From: Prillingera fragicola
Taxonomy: Eukaryota > Basidiomycota > Tremellomycetes > Trichosporonales > Trichosporonaceae
Length of the DNA: 64,000 nt
NCBI GenBank assembly: GCA_002335605.1
Contig: BEDY01000006.1
Location: forward strand, 310,001 to 374,000
Direction: 5' to 3'
The position numbers and the translations under genes were made by a program. Shown here piece after piece: positions 48,593 to 59,636 of the stretch; within the stretch, counting starts at the first letter, position 1; the number at the start of each line of letters is the position of its first letter. Under the pieces are notes generated by a model, which was given only the letters and a program-made list of their open reading frames with translations, was not told the origin of the DNA and ran no database searches.

Positions 48593-50481
48593 CTAGACAC
48601 ATTTCTTTCCAGACGCCTCTCCCGAGATTGCCTTTTTGATGGTAATCGCGCAGGAGAGCACGAGGACAATGACGCCAAACGACGCACAGATGATCGAAGG
48701 GACCTTGGCGCGGCTGAAGGCGGGGCCGCGCAAGAGGACAAAGTAGGCAATGGCCGGGAAGATGAAGGCCAGGGCTGTCGCGGACAGGCCACCGGCAATC
48801 TCGAGGACCACACCGAGGTCACAGGTAAGAAGGGAAATGAACATGGCGGAAAAGACAATGGCCGACGTGACGATAACGTGCCGAGTCTGCGAGAAGGGCT
48901 TGTCCTTGAAAAAGTAGTCTTCGACGACCTCGCGGCAGACATAGTTCTCCAGCGGAATGGTCGTAGACATGTTGGCGCCAAAGCAGAAGCGGGCAATGTT
49001 GATGACCCAGTCATCGGGGGCAAAGTTGTTGAGAATGTTGCCCTCCGTCTTGTCGGTGAAGACGAGGTAGCCTGTGACACTCATAAGAAGGCAGCACACA
49101 AGACTCATACCAGTCGACGCGTGGGTGACGGCATTGAAGCGGTCGAGGGTTGGAATCTGGATACTCTTGTAGATAAACATCGTGTTGTGGTGGCAAACAA
49201 ACGCAAACGAGATGACGCCAATCGCCTCAAAGACGCCAGGCTTCATAATGGTGAAGACGTCGAGAGAAGAGCCGCGAAGGGAAGGGTCCACCGCAACTCC
49301 ACGGAACACGACGGATAGAACGATAATGCCCATGGAGACAAGTGCAAAGCCAGACGACTTGGACAGCTTGACAATGTCGCGGTGAAGACTCAAAGGGAAC
49401 GACACGGCCGCGGTGCACAGGATGATGATAAACTGCCGGTGCGCGAAGATCCGGAGAAAGCTGTGGTCCTCGAGGAACGGGAAGACAAATCGGATGACCT
49501 GCGGGATAGTGTCGCCGATGATAACATTGAAAGCACACATGCTGAGGTCAGCTCTGGTCAGGTTGTGACACATACCCTCCGTACGCGAAGGCAAACTGGA
49601 AGAACGACACAGCTGATGAGCCGAGGGGGCCAAAGCAGTGGTGCATAACCTGATGTCAGTTTGTTCAACTCTGAACGCTCACGTCAATGTAAGATTCACG
49701 CCCACTGAGCTTGGCATTGAGCACCACGAGACGAATTGTCCTGTCATTAGTGCCAGACGTGACTGCGCACGTACCAGTCTGTAACACCTGCCAGAACGAC
49801 AAGCAATGTGATACCAGTCACAAATCCAGCTTGCTTCAGCGCATATGGTAATCTGAATCATCAGTCCTTGTCGCGCACAGTGCACAAACCCAATGATTCC
49901 CGCGCCAATGATCGAGTTGGCCATCTGGGTTGTTAGCCGCGTTCATGCAGGCGGCGGCGACAGCCCGACTCACATTCGCTATCCCATCCATCATCGTTCC
50001 ACGCGCAGTGAGAATCTCCTCTAACACCAACTCGTCTCGGTGATCATCGTCTCGATTGTGGCTCGAGAGAAGTGGCGCTGCTGCCGAGTGCTCGTCGAGG
50101 TCATCGTCGTCGTCGTCGCTTCCTGGTGCTTTAAACACTGCGCGCGTTAGTGCTGTGCCTGGCGCTCAGTCGCGACAGTGGAGCAGACTAACACAGTTCA
50201 GCGTCGTCCACGCGTGGGCTTCCTCTCCTACTAGAGGTGGCAGTGGTGTGTCCCGTCCCCGCCTCGAGGTCTATTGAGCGGCTGTAGCCATGTCCTGCTG
50301 CGCTGGAGGGTCGAGTGGAGGGCTGAGACACTGGTAAAGCGGTGCGCGACGGTGTACGGCTTGGTACGCGCGACGAGAGATGGGCGGACGACGCGTTGCC
50401 AGAAAGCAGGCCGGCTCCGTCGCTGCTTAGGGTGGGCACGAGCGCTATCGCCTCTGCTGGAGAGGCTTGCCGCGAAGTCAT
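48593..50481 (-). CDS. Vacuolar-type amino acid transporter (AVT/AAAP family)
   Basis: A long Ser/Arg-rich N-terminal tail (MTSRQASPAEAIALVPTLSS ... GHGYSRSIDLEAGTG) and an acidic stretch (PGSDDDDDDLDEHSAAAPLL) precede TM1, TMMDGIANVANSIIGAGIIG joined to LPYALKQAGFVTGITLLVVL. About eleven membrane segments are visible in total, e.g. QFIIILCTAAVSFPLSLHRD, FALVSMGIIVLSVVFRGVA, IGVISFAFVCHHNTMFIYKS and LSATALAFIFPAIAYFVLL. The N-[ST]-I-[IL]-G-x-G-I-[IL]-G-[LI]-P-Y motif is typical of AVT2/AVT6-like vacuolar exporters and of SLC38. The end AISGEASGKKCV is short. At least five introns lie in the first kilobase. The start at 50479-50481 is preferred over a longer frame opening at 50649. Confidence 0.88.
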
Positions 50482-50726
50482 TGTAATGGGTATATGGACG
50501 ATGGCAACATGGACCAAGGTGGAATTCGTCCCGAAAACGCGGGGCCACGACACGCGACTTTGATTCATCTTCATCCCGTCCAACGATCCCGCGCTGCCGA
50601 GTTTACTCTTTGTTCCTTCTTCTTGCTCTTCTCCCCATCCACTCCCCACGCTTCACAAATATCAATTGGATATCGCTCTCAACGCACCTTGCGCTCAATC
50701 TTTCACTCTCCACACGCTCAAAGACC

Positions 50727-53075
50727 ATGTCGGCCACGGCACCAGCCCCCGCAGGCACGGCGGAGGCAGCAGCCGCTGAACGCCACTTCGAAAGCGAGAT
50801 TGCAGACATCGAGGACGCCAAGGAGGAGAACAAGGAGGAGGCTGTTCACTTCTGTCTCCTCGCAGAGTTTGACATCGACGCCGGAGCTACTCTCGCTCAC
50901 CAATACCCCTACCCCACGGGCACAGATGAGCAGTAAGTCGTGCGCATTCGAGAGCCTCACTGATGTCAGTCGTCTTGCCGAGCTCATGCTCCCGGATGGA
51001 GCACATTTGCGTGGAGAAGACTGGACTATCTTCTACCTGGGACAGACTGCGTCGAGCTCGGTCGCACCCATGCTGCAGCACGAGTCCACGACGGTCGACA
51101 AGGCTCGCCTCATAAGCAAACGAGCCAGCATGTTTCCGCCCTCTGAGCGTCCGCGACGGGGTGCTCCCGGTGGTGGACTGCTCTATGTGCTCAACTGCGT
51201 GCGCATGAAGGAGGACAAGAGCGTGCGCCGTGGAGCCATGGTCAAGGCTATGGCCATTGCGACTCCCAATCCGTACATTGGCATCTACAAACCCTTGCTC
51301 CTGCTCGCACTGGAGGAGTACTTCAACAACCCTAGCCACGAGATTCTCGCCAAACTCTACGACTCGGCCAACTCGATCTCCACTGTGGGCATGCCGAACC
51401 TGTCGCGTGAGGAGCGCATTCTCATGCGCCAAAACGACCGTAAGGACCTGTTCGATTACCGTTTCGGGCAGGAAGGCTCGTCTCTCCTCGAGGATGACGC
51501 GAGCGAAGTCGGAGCGGATGGTCGTGGTGGACGCTCTGGCAGCATCAGCAGCTCGCGTCCTCCTGTTCTCCGCGCTGGCTCGTCAACGTCCAACCTTCAC
51601 GATGCCCCGGCCCGCCGCGGTGTGCCTCGCGATACCCACTTCTTCGAGACAGAAGCAAAGTTCCGCAAGATTACTGTTCCTATTCGCATCCCCATGACCG
51701 TGTTTGACGAGGATGTTGGAGACGTAAGTTTGAACCTGTGGATCATGGCTGATGGCAGTACTCGATCATCGAGCTCGTCCAGACATTTTCGCAGAATGTG
51801 CAGCCATTTGCGCCCCCATTCCACCCTTACCTCCACACCAATGGCGCGTACACACACCCTGTGTTTGTCATTTTCAACGCAATCCTGGCACACAAGCGTG
51901 TGCTTTTCCTTGGCTCTAGTCTGCCCGCGCACCAGGTGTCGCGCATGGTCCTCGCCGCGTGTGCCATGGTCTCTGGCTGTGGGCAGGTGCTCCGCGGCAT
52001 GACCGAGAGTGCGTTCCCGTACGCAAACTTGGCGTCGCTGGACGTTTTGGAAGAGTTTTCGGGTTATGTCGCGGGCGTGTGCAACCCTCGATTTGAAGAG
52101 CTCCCATCGACGTGGGACGTCCTCTGCAACCTCGAGACCGGCAAGGTCACAGTGTCCAAGGAGCTGCGCTCTGGCCCTGTGGAGCCCAACAACCCGTACA
52201 CGGCAGTCACCGAGGACATGATCGCAGTCGGCGAGAAGATTGCGACGGTCAACAAGACCGACTGCATCGACAACCAGTTCATGGAGGAGATCAACGGTGC
52301 CAGCAATCTGCACTACGGCGAGCAGTTTGTGCGTGTGCGATTCATAGACTACATTTCGCGTTTCGTGCGTCTGGCCGCCTACCAGGAGTTCACGCACCGC
52401 GGATCGACAGCTGTGGGGTACCCGTACTCGACCTTCCGTGACGGGCAGCTCGGCCAGGGTGTCGTGTTCATCGACGACTCGCTTCGTCAGCGTGAGATGT
52501 GGGGGAATGTGCACAGGATTGACGCGTGGCGCAAGACGAAGAGCTATCAGCTGGCACAAAAGGACTTCCAGCGCGAGAAGGCTGAGGCCGCTATCCAGGG
52601 CTTCGACTGTCTCCACAACGTCAAGCGTCTTCGTATGACGCGTACAATGTCCGTCAAAGAGGCTGAGCTCATCTTCTCCACCCTGGTTCGCAGCGTGCAC
52701 ACGTACGAGCAGGTGCTGGAGTTGCTAACGTTCTTGCCCGTGCACTTTGGCGGCATGATTCCTATCGCCAACGGTCTGTTGCATCCTAGCCCTACCGTGC
52801 GCAACAACTGTCTTGACCTGATGTCCACGATCCAAGAGTACACTGTGAGTGTACATTTGCTTCTTTCACTGACAACCTAGATTGGTCGTACAGCTCTTCT
52901 CTCGCTCAACTACTACCACCGCAAGACGTTTATCGAGCTCTTGGAGCGCCGTGACCGTGCCGCCGCCGCCAAGACGTCGCATGACAACGTCGGCGCATTA
53001 CTCGAGAGCGAGAAGACGCCCGTTACCGCCCGTGGCGGCGAGCTGGCTAGCCAGCAGCAGGCGCTGAAGGCCTAG
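50727..53075 (+). CDS. AFI1: Afi1/SPA-domain (DENN-related) polarity protein
   Basis: The Afi1 docking domain starts at EAVHFCLLAEFDIDAGATLA, HQYPYPTGTDEHRLAELMLP, GAHLRGEDWTIFYLGQ; in yeast it binds the small GTPase Arf3 and helps polarised growth. The SPA/DENN-like part continues GGGLLYVLNCVRMKEDKSVR, NPYIGIYKPLLLLALEEYF, FVIFNAILAHKRVLFLGSSL, VAGVCNPRFEELPSTWDVLC and VRFIDYISRFVRLAAYQEFT. A Ser/Gly/Arg-rich, probably disordered loop lies near 51480-51620. The end is RRDRAAAAKTSHDNVGALLE ... QQQALKA. Introns at 50935-50969, ~51724-51758 and 52843-52880. The ATG lies in accATGTC. About 750 residues. Divergent from the AVT gene by ~245 bases. Confidence 0.88.
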
Positions 53076-54187
53076 GTAAGGGTACAGCTCCGTGACGACG
53101 CCAGGAACGTGCTTGGCGGCGTCCTCGGCAGAGCGGAGGTGCCCAAGGCCTTGCGCCCTGTTTTGTTTCGGACTATTGTTGGTCGCGGGTTGACGCCGTG
53201 GTCGAGACTTGGGGGGTAGGTTGGATCTTTTAATGCTTCTATAGTTATTCGTGTTGTACGGTGCACGAGCTTGCTGGAATATGCATACATGCGTAAGGAT
53301 CAGAGAGACTCGGCCTTCCTGGACGAGAGGACTATAAGACTGCATTTCAAGTTTGATCACCCACGCCATTCGTCTTGAGAGATCTGCCAGTGCCTTTTGT
53401 TTGGTCAACGTAGAAGCAGAAGAAAGGTTGCCCTACAAAGTGGGGTTGCCAATGGCATTACACACCACAGCCTACGCTGGGGTATCAGGTTAAATACATG
53501 GCATGTTCCAAACCTATTGAGTGCTATGCCAACGTTAAATGAGTGAACGAAATTCGCGCAGCTGCAGCGCCTTCCTCGCCTCCTCTTCCATGTTCAAGTA
53601 TTCATCACGTCGGACTACTGTATACCTCCTCGACTTCCTTTTATTAAGACTACCAGTGCCCTTGAATTCAAGACAATGGAGGAATGGCTGGACGAAAGGT
53701 TAGCTACTTTAATGAATTAATGATTTTTTTGGTCTCAAGCTGCCACCCACTTACGATTGTCTCCCACTTCGCTTTTCGATTGAAGTCGTTCGCTTCCATA
53801 GAATAAGGTAGCAACTTACAATCGAGGCCGTGCCATCTAGCCGTATCACCTACCACCGGGTGCTACCTCCGGCTACCGTCAGCTAATCTATGATCTATGA
53901 TAGACATCAACATGCAGAGCAGTTAAGGGGACGGCCATGTGCCATGTGCCACACGAATGCCACGTGGTCAAGCGAAAATCGAACATCTGACACCTATGGT
54001 CATGGTCAGTCCAAGTGCTCTGCCCAGCCTCACGCGTCGCCAGCCCAGTCCCGCTCATGTCTGCCTGCTTGCTCTGCGCCTCATGCTCCTGCACCGTACA
54101 CGCTGCTCCTGCTTCTAATGATGATGAAGGATTCATCCCTGCGTATATATATACACCTCCCCATGCTCCTAACGCTTTCATGCGCGC
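53076..54187. other. Intergenic, about 1.1 kb, AT-richer than the rest
   Basis: Bases 53640-53900 are notably AT-rich (ttaatgaattaatgattttt). Only short frames without splice support. No RNA gene or transposon end recognised. Confidence 0.5.
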
Positions 54188-54965
54188 TTAGGCAACAAGG
54201 GTCGAGGCAGTGGCGGCCTCGTACTTGAAGGTAGGAGGGAGCTGCTGCTTCTTGATGTAGTAGCGGGCAAGACGGTGGATACGCGACTCGATGAGAATCA
54301 TGCGGAACTTGGCGTCCTTGTCGGCGCGGTTGCGCTCAAGGTGCTTGCGGACCGAGACAGCCTTCTTGACGAGGTGGTAGAGGTCCTCGGGGATCGAGGG
54401 GCCGAGACCTGGAAGCGTCAGTACGAGGTGCAGCTGTGCAGAGCAGGCTGCCGAGACGGCGCAAGTGTTCCAAGAGGGGACGCAAAAGATGATGGGCGCG
54501 CGCGGCCAACATTCGGCAGCAACCGTCATCCCTTGTCCCCCTCCTTTCCAATCCACCAGCGCCACCTCGGCGTCCGCCATGCCGCGGGCGCTCACCGTTG
54601 GTCTTGAGGATACGGAGGATCTTGTTGCCGGTGACCGACTTGACCTGGGGGATGCCGTGCGAGTCACGGAGAATGACACCAATCTGCGAGGGCGAGAGAC
54701 CACGACGGGCGAGCTTGAAGATCTGGTCGCAAACCTCGGTGGTGGTGGCCTTCGACCACGAAGGCTGCGAGCGGCGGTAGGGGAGCGCCGAGGCAGAAAT
54801 GCCCTTGCCCTTGGAGTACATGCTGCGAGTCTGTCAGCCCTTCACTCTTTCGTCCTCAAAGTTGTCGCCAGGACGGCCCAGGATCTCCCATCTCGGCGCT
54901 CTCGAGGGCGGCGCTCGAAGTGCGCGTCGATGTTGAGCGTCCTGCGTTGATACGCACCGGCCCAT
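54188..54965 (-). CDS. RPS13: 40S ribosomal protein S13 (uS15)
   Basis: Exon 1 is ATGGGCCG (54958-54965). Splicing to CATGTACTCC gives [20 protein letters not shown], matching the universal MGRMHS start, so the longer downstream ATG frame is not the true start. Then [51 protein letters not shown], and after a second intron (~54411-54596) [59 protein letters not shown], ending ATASTLVA. 151 residues, the usual length. Confidence 0.97.
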
Positions 54966-55624
54966 TGTAGCTGTTTTTGGGTTTTGGGGGTAGGTGGGGA
55001 GAAGCTACTTGATGGATGAGAGAAGACGACAGCGAAGACCAGCGCACAGAAACTGGCGGGCGTGGGCGGGCGACCAGCAAGGCGCGATTTGTTGCAAAGA
55101 CGTTCCCCCCAGTTAAGCAAATGTGCCACACTGAATTGGAGTTTGGTCGAGTTAACGCCGAACGGGGAAGTTTGATTCCGTTGGTCGGTGCCTGATGGAT
55201 TTGCGATTTGGGTGGCGACACAATCGTGCGGTGGAGGTTGATCCATGTCGGTGTCGTCGTGCTTGGGACCTGAGGATACCGCTCCGGTCGTTGGGCACTT
55301 GGCCAAGCTCCACGATGGGAAGGACTGTGGCAGCGCCTGCACACCTGGTATTCAGTGACAAATACCCATCACCGCAACAAGGGCACTAGTGCCCCCCAAC
55401 AGTGCCGCCATCTGCTCCAGACGACACCGAGAGCACCAGTGACACCTTGCCACTGGGCAGACCAGGATCAACCAGAGCCACAAGGGCTCCAGGACCTTCG
55501 CGCAAGCCACAGCCGTAGCCGATAGCTCCGCATAAATGACGGTTGTGCATGCTATCTAAAATATGACTTCTGTTCTGCTCTTCTGCAATGCGCTTCTCTC
55601 TCGAATGATGTGGCCCTTGTTCTT
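54966..55624. other. Intergenic, 659 bases
   Basis: RPS13 promoter and 3' flank of the complex I methyltransferase gene. GT-rich just upstream of RPS13 (gtttttgggttttgggggt on the + strand). No supported gene. Confidence 0.5.
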
Positions 55625-57306
55625 CTAGAACATGACCTTTGCGTTGTCGTACATCCCAATCATGGGGCTCTGACCATCCCTGGTCCGAGTGGGTCCCACA
55701 ACCTCGCGTTCACCGCCAAACTTGGCAATGAACTCAGACTGCGGGTACACACCGATCGCACGGCGGCGGAACCCACGAACCCCAGTAAAAAAGTCATTGG
55801 CAAGCTTGCCCTTGGGTTTACCCTGGCCTTCAGCGGTGTCCTCAGGACGACGCGCAGGCGAGTTCATGATCAGAGAGTAAGTATCCCTCAGCAACTCAAA
55901 GTTGGTGGGGAAGAAAATGTCAAAGTAGCCCTGCTTGACAAGGAAGGTCTCGCAGGGAACCATGTCGCCGTTGTAGCGAGTCTGGACCACGGGACCGTTG
56001 CGGCCTGGTACAGCGTCTGGGAGTTCATTGAAATCGGCAACCAGCAAACGGTGCGCAGGAAGTTGATCCCTCAAACGCTCAAGGAAGGACACGGCCTTGG
56101 TAGGAATAAAGTCCGGGTTTGAAAGATTGGGAGCGAAGGGCATCTGCGCGTACACGGACCGCAGTGCAGCAGATGCGAGCAGCGGCTTTGCCATAGGTGG
56201 TTGGGTTGCTGGTGAGGGTGGGAGAAGACGTCTGTATGCGAGGACTCGGCGAAGGAGAGGGTCTGCGATGGGCTCGTAAATGAGCGTAAAGTCACCGCTG
56301 TCGTCGATCGACACAACTGCTTGTCTGGGAGCAAGGGTCTCCATGTCGTAGCGGATCATGTCGTGGGCCAAATTGTCAAACACTTCTAATGCGATAACAA
56401 AGCAAGGGTCGGTGCTCCCGCCCGTCCACTTGAAGAAGTCTTGGTTGACAACCTCGACGACATCCTGCAGTCCCTCCTTGACAGCCCTTTCACGCTGGCC
56501 CTTGGCCAGAACTCCACTGATCTCGATGATCTTGTACTTTGTCCGCGCAAAGATCTCTGGGTGTTCGTCCCGGAGATACTTCAAGCAGTCTACCATGAAA
56601 GAACCGTTACCGGCTCCGACTTCGTAGATGCACAAGTCCTCATGTGGAAAGTGCTGGCGCTTGTACACTTGCAGTATGGCGGCGGTGAGGGCGCGTGCAA
56701 AGTAAGGCTTGAACAGCTCCGTTGGTGTGTGCCATACCTGGCGTCCCAAAGCCCCTGCGCCGCCACCCTCCAGAAGCTCGCCTCCGTACTCGGCCTCGTA
56801 CCGCTCCGCGACCGACTCCTGGAAATGTGTTTGGTCTCGAAACGATTTGAAGTCATAGCCCTCGTCCGTTGGCGGAGTGAAGATGGTAACGTTTTTGGAA
56901 AAGTAACCATAGTGCGGGTTGTACAGACTGTCATCGATAAAGTCACGCACCAGCATCTTCACGCGCGTCGGAGGCTCGCGGTAGTTGGCAACGTCAGCCG
57001 CGGTGACAAGACGGAACGTCGCATGCTGAGGGTCAGCCAGCAGCCCAGTCGCTCGCCACATACGTCGGGATCAGGCTCCTCAGAAAAGGACAGAGAGGTG
57101 TTGAAGTTGAACCTCTCCTTGCCCGTCGCGCGCTTGCCCTTGCCCGTTCCCGTTGCTGTTGCAAGGCTTCGGATCGAGGACGGCCCAGAGACATCAGACG
57201 CCGCGACGCGTGCCAGGGGCGCCCTTGCGCGCCTCCAAGCCTGGGTATGAGTCGAGCTCGACGCCGCTGCTAGCTCTCGGAGAGCCACGCGCGGGAGAGA
57301 CGACAT
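55625..57306 (-). CDS. NDUFAF7: Mitochondrial complex I assembly arginine methyltransferase (NDUFAF7/MidA)
   Basis: SAM-dependent methyltransferase of the former DUF185. In animals it dimethylates an arginine of the NDUFS2 subunit during complex I assembly. Arg/Ala-rich, acid-poor N-terminus MSSLPRVALRELAAASSSTH fits a mitochondrial presequence. A 37-base intron (GTATGTGG to CCCTCAG, ~57027-57063) joins EEPDPD to HATFRLVTAADVAN. Landmarks: LVRDFIDDSLYNPHYGYFSK, ESVAERYEAEYGG, WHTPTELFKPYFARALTAAI and the SAM motif CIYEVGAGNGSFMVDCLKYL, then ALEVFDNLAHDMIRYD. C-terminal FFPTNFELLRDTYSLIMNSP and MIGMYDNAKVMF. About 545 residues. Implies a respiratory chain with complex I. Divergent from RPS6 by 294 bases. 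Confidence 0.9.
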
Positions 57307-57600
57307 GTGGTGGGAGTTGTTGGGTATTAAAGTGTGGGTGTTGCACCTCCACTGCTTGTGGTTCGTTGTTCCATACAAGTGCAAACTCCAGTGGTACAGC
57401 CAGTAAGTGGGATGCGCACACAAGAAATGTCCATAATAGTCGCGTGTTTTGCACGCGATAGTTCAACATTTTTCGGAGACACGGCGTTTTGAGCGTGGCG
57501 TTTCTGGTCTCCCAAATTGAAGGTGAGTTGGGTGGCCGTGGACAATCCTCAAGTCTTCTCCTCGTACTTCAACAAAAACTCGTCAAGAGCCCCGCCCACC
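57307..57600. promoter_or_regulatory. Divergent NDUFAF7/RPS6 promoter with a perfect 7-base palindrome
   Basis: The shared 294-base upstream region contains tcgcgtg, a 5-base spacer and cacgcga at 57440-57458, a candidate dyad for a regulator. Confidence 0.35.
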
Positions 57601-58635
57601 ATGAAGATCAACGTCGCCAACGTGAGTGTTTGAGGAGGGATTATGAGTGGGGTCCATGCTGCCGGTTTTCTCGACGTTGGAGCGGGCAGAATGCATGCAG
57701 CAGGGGCCGTGGAATGAACGAATGACTGACAATCGCAGCCCGCTACCGGCGCCCAGAAGCTCTTCGACTTCGACGATGAGCGCAAGGTCCGCATCTTCTA
57801 CGACAAGCGCATGTCGCAGGAGGTTTCGGTCGACTCGCTCGGTGACGAGTGGAAGGGCTACGTCTTCCGCATCACTGGTGGGTGTCAAGATGTCACGCGC
57901 GCTCTGGAAGGAAGGGATGATGGGGATCGGTCAGGAGGCATTGGGAGATGGGATTCAAGCTGGCAAGGGATGGACAGAGAAACAGAGCGCGCGCGGACCT
58001 GTGGACGAGAACGAGAGTCAATGCTAACCCGTCAGGCGGCAACGACAAGCAGGGTTTCCCCATGAAGCAGGGTGTCCTCATCAACTCGCGTACCTCGCTC
58101 CTCCTCTCGGCCGGCCACTCGTGCTACCGCCCCCGCCGTGACGGCGAGCGCAAGCGCAAGTCGGTCCGTGGCTGCATTGTCGGCTCGGACGTGAGTTTGC
58201 TCGGGATTGAGACTTTGCCTTCAATCTAACATTTCTCAGATCCGTGTCCTCTCGGTCGTCATTGTCAAGCAGGGCGAGCAGGAGATCCCCGGTCTCACCG
58301 ACACCGTCCTCCCCAAGCGTCTTGCCCCCAAGCGTGCCACCAAGATCCGCCGCTTCTTCAACCTCTCGAAGGAGGACGACGTCCGTGCCTACGTTGTTCG
58401 TCGTGACGTCGAGACCAAGGCCGGCAAGAAGTACACCAAGGCCCCCAAGATCCAGCGTCTTGTTACCCCCCAGCGTCTCCAGCGCAAGCGTCACCTCCAG
58501 AGCCTCAAGAAGCGTCGCTCGGAGGCCCAGAAGGAGGCCAAGGCCGAGTACGACGTCGCCGTCTCGAAGTTCAAGGCCGACCGCAAGGCTCACCACGCTG
58601 CCGTCAAGGCCGCCCACAAGGCCCAGACCGCCTAA
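57601..58635 (+). CDS. RPS6: 40S ribosomal protein S6 (eS6)
   Basis: The spliced protein is [55 protein letters not shown], then [80 protein letters not shown] and [20 protein letters not shown]. Introns at ~57620-57739, ~57880-58034 and ~58191-58240, each long for this genome. Start context is caccATGAAG. The C-terminus ends [12 protein letters not shown]. It lacks the RRxS phosphorylation motif (RRLSS, RRASS) seen in animals and yeast. About 240 residues. Confidence 0.97.
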
Positions 58636-59636
58636 GCGTCTCGTTCTGGATAGGGATCCGGGATGTTGTGCCATGGTCATGTATAGCATGCTCTTCTAAA
58701 GGCTCGTCGCGCTTTCAGGGAGAGCAGATGAATGACTAATGAGAGACCGATGGAGAAGGCAGGGCAGAATAGAGGCAGCATCGCGCACGCCGCATGCGTG
58801 AGGAGTGACCGGGGCCAGCGTGTGCATGCTGGAGGGCTCCAGAGTGAGCAGAGGGTTGGCCGCACCACTGTCAGACGACCTGCCGCAGGACCGTTCATGC
58901 GTCTCCATCTCTGGCCACCTAAACTGCCTTGAATTTCACCTTCAGGGGCCGGGTGTAACGATGAGTTTGGGCGGAATCAAAAATCTTTGCGGAGGCAATT
59001 TGGACCGTGCCTGGGCATGGTTGCTGCATCTTGGATCTTGGACATGGGGTGGATTGGTGGAGGCGGACCACCACCGTTCAGTCGCCTTGCGGGGCTCGGT
59101 AGGTCTGAACACCACCATCTCCTGGGATCCTGGCGCTATACAGTCGATTGGAGAACGAGTTCCTTTTGGCAGCTGCACGATGACTGTGATTTGAAAGCTG
59201 TCGAGTGACAGTGTCTGCTCGTGCCACTTGTGTCTCTAGATAACCGGTTCGCTGCGCAGACCAAACAGGTCAGCGACCTTGTTGAAGGCCCACTGCGCTT
59301 GAGGAGGCAGTCAGCAGTTACTCTCTTTCTAATGCTGACCACATGTCTGTAGATATCCATGCGCATGCAAGCATGCATTACCGAGGAAGACGAGACAAGC
59401 TGGGAGGTATTTCTCGGTCGCCGAATAGTTAGACGGACTTCGGGTTTGTACCTGCCAGCACCGGTCAAGTGCGTTTACCGAGATACCAACGGCATAACCA
59501 AGCACAGTCTTCTATGTACCCCCGACTCTCCAATTCACCAAAGTGCCTCTGGAACTGCATGTGACGCGTCTGAGATCGTGAACAGTATATAAGACTGCGC
59601 CCCCCATGAGAGATCCCGTCCCCATCAACTTTGACA
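58636..59636. other. Intergenic, about 1 kb
   Basis: RPS6 3' flank and aldehyde dehydrogenase promoter. Contains the TATA box at 59586-59593. No supported gene. Confidence 0.5.
59586..59593 (+). promoter_or_regulatory. TATA box of the aldehyde dehydrogenase gene
   Basis: TATATAAG about 50 bases before the ATG, the clearest core promoter element in the window. A strong TATA box suggests a regulated rather than constitutive gene. Confidence 0.6.

Noticed and set aside
53640..53900. AT-rich patch as a transposon remnant or centromere-like element
   Set aside because: No terminal repeats, target duplication or transposase-like frame; too short.
57903..57935. C-box-like ATGATGG in an RPS6 intron as a snoRNA host
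   Set aside because: No D box or closing stem seen; the intron is simply longer than average.
58990..59007. CGG-N12-CCG as a zinc-cluster regulator site for the aldehyde dehydrogenase
   Set aside because: About 630 bases upstream and a single short dyad of this kind is expected by chance.
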